Position numbers and translations under genes: made by a program
Shown: one piece after another, positions 60,224-64,000 of the stretch
How positions within the stretch are numbered: position 1 is the first letter of the stretch
How the letters are laid out: each line of letters opens with the position of its first letter
The notes under the pieces: generated by a model
What the model saw: only the letters and a program-made list of their open reading frames with translations
Told to the model about the DNA's origin: nothing
The model's database searches: none
From: Streptomyces violaceusniger Tu 4113
GTDB lineage: Bacteria > Actinomycetota > Actinomycetes > Streptomycetales > Streptomycetaceae
DNA length: 64,000 nt
Direction: 5' to 3'
NCBI RefSeq assembly: GCF_000147815.2
Contig: NC_015951.1
Span: forward strand, 62,001 to 126,000

Positions 60224-61567
60224 ATGTCAGAGCGTGTCATGCCCGGTCGCACGGACGGCCTGATCACCCTGGGTGCCGCGGACGCTCTGTGGGTCGATTT
60301 GACGGCCGACAGTGCTGTGCCGACTGCTTCTGGGGCATTCACCTGCTCTCCTGCCCACGCCCGGGTGGGGTACGTCCTGCTCGGCGGCCATGTGGTGGCG
60401 ACGGTGAAGGCGAGCGGCGGTCAGCGGAGTGTTCCGGAGCTTGAGGTACGCCGAGCAGCCGCGGAACTGAACGCGGTTGGGATGGATCGGCAGGACCTGA
60501 TCCGCATCGGTCCGTTTCGCAGGGCGCCGAGGCAGGAGCGCAACGAGGAAACGCCACTGCGTTGGCGCCAGCGCATCACGGAGGAACTGGAGGAGCTGGG
60601 CGGCCCCGAGCGGGCAGCACGAGGTGAAGTCGGCCGGCCGTACCATCTGGCGGGGATCGACTGGCGGCGGACGCTTGTGGAGCAGACCCGCGACGGGACA
60701 CAGCGGACGTGGTGGCTGCCGCGCGCCGTGGTCAGGCTGCTCGACGCGGCCGAGCACACCGAAACGCAGTGGGTGCAAGCCGCGCGGACCCGCCAGGCAA
60801 GCGCAGCCGTCACCGAGCCGCCCTCCCACCCCCGGCAAGCCCAAGACGCCGACGGTCGGCAGACGACCAGCCCCGAGGGCCCCACCGCCTCACTGCGCCC
60901 GTACAACGCAGAGCTGGAAGGCCAGCAGTACTCGGTACTCAGCAGGAAGCCCGGTACCTCCCGCAGGGTGGCCGGGTGGGAGTGCGCCGTCTGCCGCACC
61001 GCACCCGCCGCAGTCCTCGACCACTGCCATGAACACGGCTACGTCCGCGCCCCCGTCTGCCAGTCCTGCAACACACAGGAACACCCCGACCACCTGTACA
61101 GCAACGACATCCGCGTGGCGAACCGCTACACACGCCTCTTCCACACCGACACCGACGACTGGCTCCGCCACTGGCACCGCTGCCCCGGCTGCCGCGCACG
61201 CACCACCCTGCCCCTGCCGCACCTCGCCGCATGGACCGCCCACATAGCCTGCCGATCGCTGCGCCCGACCCACCCCGCCCCCCGCGGGCGCAAGCCCTGC
61301 GGTGTCCTGCGCGTGTCCTGGACGAGCAGTCAGAACGCGCCCCGTTCCTGCCTGCTCACTGTCGCAGTCGATTTCTGTCCCTCCGGCGAGCACCGTGTCC
61401 TGGCGCGAGTCTCCTATCGCGAAGCCGCCGAGCGGTTCCGCCACTGGTTGGCCGAGACGGCCCCTGCCGTGGCCGCCGCGGCCGGTCCTGACCGTTTGGA
61501 CGGCCTCCCCGCCCAGTCCCGGCCAGTCATCGCGGACACCAGCGGCGAGGGCCTGGCACTGTTCTGA
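60224..61567 (+). CDS. HNH / endonuclease VII-type nuclease-domain protein
   Basis: 447 residues. The N-terminal 200 residues are an uncharacterised domain (APRQERNEETPLRWRQRITE). The centre carries ECAVCRTAPAAVLDHCHEHG and APVCQSCNTQE: a CxxC, DHCH, CxxCN arrangement as in recombination endonuclease VII/HNH enzymes, where the DH pair binds the catalytic metal and the cysteines bind zinc. A second HRCPGCRART knuckle follows, then about 110 residues of unknown function. It lies between a DciA relic and a methyltransferase relic, so a role in restriction or in a mobile element is likely. Confidence 0.8.
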   Translation: MSERVMPGRTDGLITLGAADALWVDLTADSAVPTASGAFTCSPAHARVGYVLLGGHVVATVKASGGQRSVPELEVRRAAAELNAVGMDRQDLIRIGPFRRAPRQERNEETPLRWRQRITEELEELGGPERAARGEVGRPYHLAGIDWRRTLVEQTRDGTQRTWWLPRAVVRLLDAAEHTETQWVQAARTRQASAAVTEPPSHPRQAQDADGRQTTSPEGPTASLRPYNAELEGQQYSVLSRKPGTSRRVAGWECAVCRTAPAAVLDHCHEHGYVRAPVCQSCNTQEHPDHLYSNDIRVANRYTRLFHTDTDDWLRHWHRCPGCRARTTLPLPHLAAWTAHIACRSLRPTHPAPRGRKPCGVLRVSWTSSQNAPRSCLLTVAVDFCPSGEHRVLARVSYREAAERFRHWLAETAPAVAAAAGPDRLDGLPAQSRPVIADTSGEGLALF

Positions 61568-61662
61568 GCGAGCACCGGGAGACTGACACCCCAACAGCAC
61601 CTCTGCCCCCGACACGGTCACCCCGCACGCCCCAGCGAAAGCGGCATAGGGTCAACACGACG

Positions 61663-62050
61663 GTGTCGAGCAAGTCCCTGCTCGGCATGCCCTGGCGGTA
61701 CGCGACCGGCTGCGTCGACCAGCCCGGACTTGTGCACCGGGCCGAAATGATCTGGCACAAGCCCAACCCCATGCCCGGGTCCGCCACCGACCGCGTCGTG
61801 GACCATCTTCCATTTCACCCGAGGCCCGCAGTACTGACACGACCCCGAACACGCCCGCCTGCCAAGCATGTGGACCGTGCCCACCACCCCGCTGAAGCCA
61901 CCGACCGAACTGGAGGACGCCCGGCACTTCGCCGCCATGCCCGAGACCCTGACCCAACACCTGCCTATCCTCGGCTACGCCCCACCGCTCGGAATCGTCC
62001 TGGACCCCTTCGGCGGCACCGGCACCACCACGGCCATGGACGTGGCCTGA
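61663..62050 (+). pseudogene. DNA methyltransferase (N6/N4 type) relic
   Basis: The first frame has LLGMPWRYATGCVDQPGLVH and AEMIWHKPNPMPGSATDRVV. After a frameshift a second frame gives MWTVPTTPLKPPTELEDARH, HFAAMPETLTQHLPIL and LDPFGGTGTTTAMDVA, the SAM-binding DPFxGxGT motif. The catalytic DPPY part and N-terminus are missing. The IS256-family element stands 29 bp downstream. Confidence 0.75.
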
Positions 62051-62078
62051 GCCTGGTCGCTCTCGGGGGAGCGTGTCT

Positions 62079-63453
62079 GAAAGATCGTGTAAGTCCGTGA
62101 TGTGGCAGGCTGGTCGGGGCTCTGACCTGGGCCTTTGACCAGCCGGGACGGACGGACATGAACGACAACGAGATCCTGGCCGTCGGACCGGTCGAGGACG
62201 AGCTCGTGGATGAGGTCGTCGAGCGGCTGATGGACCGCGCCGACGCCTCGGGTGCTGCCCTGCTGGGTGAAGGCGGGCTGCTGACCGAGGTGACACGGGC
62301 CGTGCTGGAGCGGGCCCTGGACGCGGAGATGACCGACCACCTCGGATACGAGAAACACGATCCCGCGGGCCACGGCTCGGGCAACAGCCGCAACGGCACA
62401 TCGCGCAAGACGGTGCTGACCGATGCCGGGGCGGTCACACTGGCCGTTCCGAGGGACCGTGACGGGTCGTTCGAACCGCAGCTGGTGCCCAAGCACGCCA
62501 GGCGGCTTGCGGGCTTCAACGAGCAGGTCCTGTCGCTGTACGCACGCGGCATGTCGGTGCGCGACATCCGCTCGCACCTGGCCGGCATGTACGGCGTCGA
62601 GGTCTCACCGGACCTGATCAGCAAGGTCACCGACGCTGTCACCGATGAGCTCGACGCATGGCGGAACAGACCGCTCGACGCGGTCTGGCCGATCATCTAC
62701 ATCGACGCGCTGTGGGTGAAGATCCGCTCCGGATCCGTGGCCTCCCGGCCGGTCTACCTGGCCGTCGGGGTGGACATGGACGGCTGCAAGGACGTGCTCG
62801 GCCTGTGGGCCGGCGACGAGGGCGAAGGCGCCACGACCTGGATGACCGTGCTGTCCGAGCTCCGTAACCGCGGGGTCGAGGACGTGTGCATCGTCGCCTG
62901 CGACGGGCTGAAGGGCCTGCCCGTCGCGGTCACTGCGACCTGGCCCAAAGCCACCGTTCAGACATGCGTGATCCACTTGATCCGTGCCTCGCTGAGATTC
63001 GCCTCCAAACAGCACCACGCAAAGCTGGTCACGGAGTTGAAGGCCATCTACACCGCCCCGACCGAGCAGGCCGCCGAGCAGGCCCTCGCCGACTTCACCG
63101 CAGGCGAGCTGGGCCAGCGGTATCCCGCGATCGTGCGGACCTGGCAGGCCGCGTGGAGCGAATTCACCCCCTACCTCGCCTTCCCGCCGGAGATAAGGAA
63201 GGTCGTCTACTCGACGAACCTGATCGAGTCGATCAACGCACGGCTGCGGAAAGCCACCCGCAACCGCGGACACTTCCCCTCCGAGCAGGCCGCGTTGAAG
63301 GTGCTCTACCTCGCCATCCGTGAGCAGGTCACTCCCAGAGCGCGCGATGTCAACCACGTCGCGGCACACTGGAAGAAGGCACTGAACCAGTTCTCACTCT
63401 TCTTCGAGGACCGGCTCAACACCAAGTGAAAATCGAGGACTTACACAAAGTTC
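62079..63453 (+). mobile_element. IS256-family insertion sequence
   Basis: Terminal inverted repeats GAAAGATCGTGTAAGTCC (62079-62096) and GGACTTACACAAAGTTC (63437-63453) flank one transposase gene. No target duplication of 8-9 bp is obvious, so the flanks may have been rearranged. It lies between the methyltransferase relic and the leader of CRISPR array 5. Confidence 0.82.
62158..63429 (+). CDS. IS256-family (mutator-type) transposase
   Basis: 423 residues, full length. DDE residues can be placed in WPIIYIDALWVKIR, DVCIVACDGLKGLPVAV and the conserved STNLIESINARLRKATRNRG. The zinc-like VQTCVIHLIRASLRF segment is also typical of the family. It looks intact and potentially active. Confidence 0.96.
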   Translation: MNDNEILAVGPVEDELVDEVVERLMDRADASGAALLGEGGLLTEVTRAVLERALDAEMTDHLGYEKHDPAGHGSGNSRNGTSRKTVLTDAGAVTLAVPRDRDGSFEPQLVPKHARRLAGFNEQVLSLYARGMSVRDIRSHLAGMYGVEVSPDLISKVTDAVTDELDAWRNRPLDAVWPIIYIDALWVKIRSGSVASRPVYLAVGVDMDGCKDVLGLWAGDEGEGATTWMTVLSELRNRGVEDVCIVACDGLKGLPVAVTATWPKATVQTCVIHLIRASLRFASKQHHAKLVTELKAIYTAPTEQAAEQALADFTAGELGQRYPAIVRTWQAAWSEFTPYLAFPPEIRKVVYSTNLIESINARLRKATRNRGHFPSEQAALKVLYLAIREQVTPRARDVNHVAAHWKKALNQFSLFFEDRLNTK

Positions 63454-63536
63454 CGTACACGCCCTCTCGGGCTGATCGCCATTGTGGCCAACAGCCTGGC
63501 CGCGCTGACAGAGGCAAGCGATACGTTGTGGCGCAT

Positions 63537-64000
63537 GTACGACCGCCGCTCCTTGAATCAAGAAAACGCAAAGCCTCTCTAACGTCGCAGGTCGCGAAGG
63601 GTCCTCTCCGCGCGAGCGGAGGTGAGCCGCATCTGACCGGAGGCGCCCAGTGACCGCAGGCGTCCTCTCCGCGCGAGCGGAGGTGAGCCGTTGCCCCACA
63701 CGTTGCCGTCGGCGTATCTGACGTCCTCTCCGCGCGAGCGGAGGTGAGCCATGCTGGCCGATCATGTGACGCCAGATCGCGCGGGGCCCTCTCCACGAGC
63801 GGTGGTGAACCGGTCTGACGTCCCTTGGAGGGGTGGCAGGCCCAGTGCTTTCCACACGAGCGGAGGTGAGCCGAAGCACGACGCGGTGACGCGTGAGCAG
63901 CTGCTGTGCTCTGCGCGCGAGTGGAGGTGAGCCATTCCGTGGGGTCAAGGACGACCAGGGCCTGCCGTGCTCCGCGCGAGCGGAGGTGACCCGGTGCCAT
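63537..64000 (+). CRISPR. CRISPR array 5 with leader (7 repeats, continues past the window or ends there)
   Basis: The leader at 63537-63600 is nearly identical to that of array 4. Repeats start near 63601, 63662, 63723, 63784, 63845, 63906 and 63966. The first three start GTCCTC instead of GTGCTC and are otherwise perfect (the third has lost the final CCG). From the fourth on, each repeat has several changes. The last recognisable repeat ends about 8 nt before the window edge. Confidence 0.93.

Noticed and set aside
62060..63470. Target-site duplication of the IS256 element
   Set aside because: The 8-9 bp on either side of the inverted repeats do not match, so I do not report one.

Overview
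The window is high-GC actinobacterial chromosome, almost certainly Streptomyces. The evidence is the codon bias, an NRPS cluster with an MbtH protein and a SARP/NB-ARC regulator, an HTH / IrrE-like protease / membrane protein / FAD enzyme cassette, a trypco2-trypsin pair, and a Streptomyces-type I-E CRISPR repeat. The density of frameshifted genes, insertion sequences and plasmid-type relics points to an accessory, possibly arm, region.

Region 1 (1-17.2 kb) is a nonribosomal peptide cluster. A leftward operon, largely translationally coupled at its head, encodes a LeuA-like synthase, LeuC, LeuD, a PLP aminotransferase, LeuB, a LOG-family hydrolase, MbtH, an M20 amidohydrolase and an NRPS that starts with an adenylation domain and leaves the window. 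Diverging from it is a C-A-T-C-A-T-TE NRPS. Its two modules are near-identical DNA copies except for about 330 bp covering the A-domain binding pocket, and the second copy carries a 1-bp deletion. The leu-type set next to an aminotransferase suggests alpha-keto-acid chain extension to make a non-proteinogenic amino acid. A 5-hydroxyisourate hydrolase relic and a C-terminally broken SARP regulator follow.

Region 2 (20-30 kb) holds an orphan roadblock protein, a nucleoside hydrolase, a large HTH-NB-ARC-TPR regulator, relics including a SAM methyltransferase, and a compact four-gene cassette: XRE regulator, IrrE-like metalloprotease, polytopic membrane protein and FAD oxidoreductase.

Region 3 (30-42 kb) is a mosaic. 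It contains a two-repeat CRISPR array with its own leader, a Fic-type toxin-antitoxin pair between CRISPR remnants, zinc-ribbon proteins, relics of DciA/DUF721-like genes, and a candidate defence module (trypco2 protein plus trypsin-NTPase-TPR protein) followed at a distance by a membrane protein.

Region 4 (42.6-55.6 kb) is a type I-E CRISPR-Cas locus in the order cas3, cse1, cse2, cas7, cas5, cas6e, cas1, cas2, array. The effector genes are intact, but cas1 is destroyed by several deletions. An ISL3-family element has split the cas2-side array. Between cas3 and cse1 lies a degenerate two-repeat unit with one guide-length segment, built like a crRNA-type regulator of the cas operon.

Region 5 (55.7-64 kb) has a TetR/quinone-oxidoreductase pair with twin operators, a VanX-like dipeptidase, a RelE/Phd toxin-antitoxin pair, an HNH endonuclease, a methyltransferase relic and an IS256-family element, interspersed with further CRISPR arrays and remnants. 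Two of these arrays have a near-identical leader. All calls come from reading the sequence and from memory of protein families; no database search was possible.
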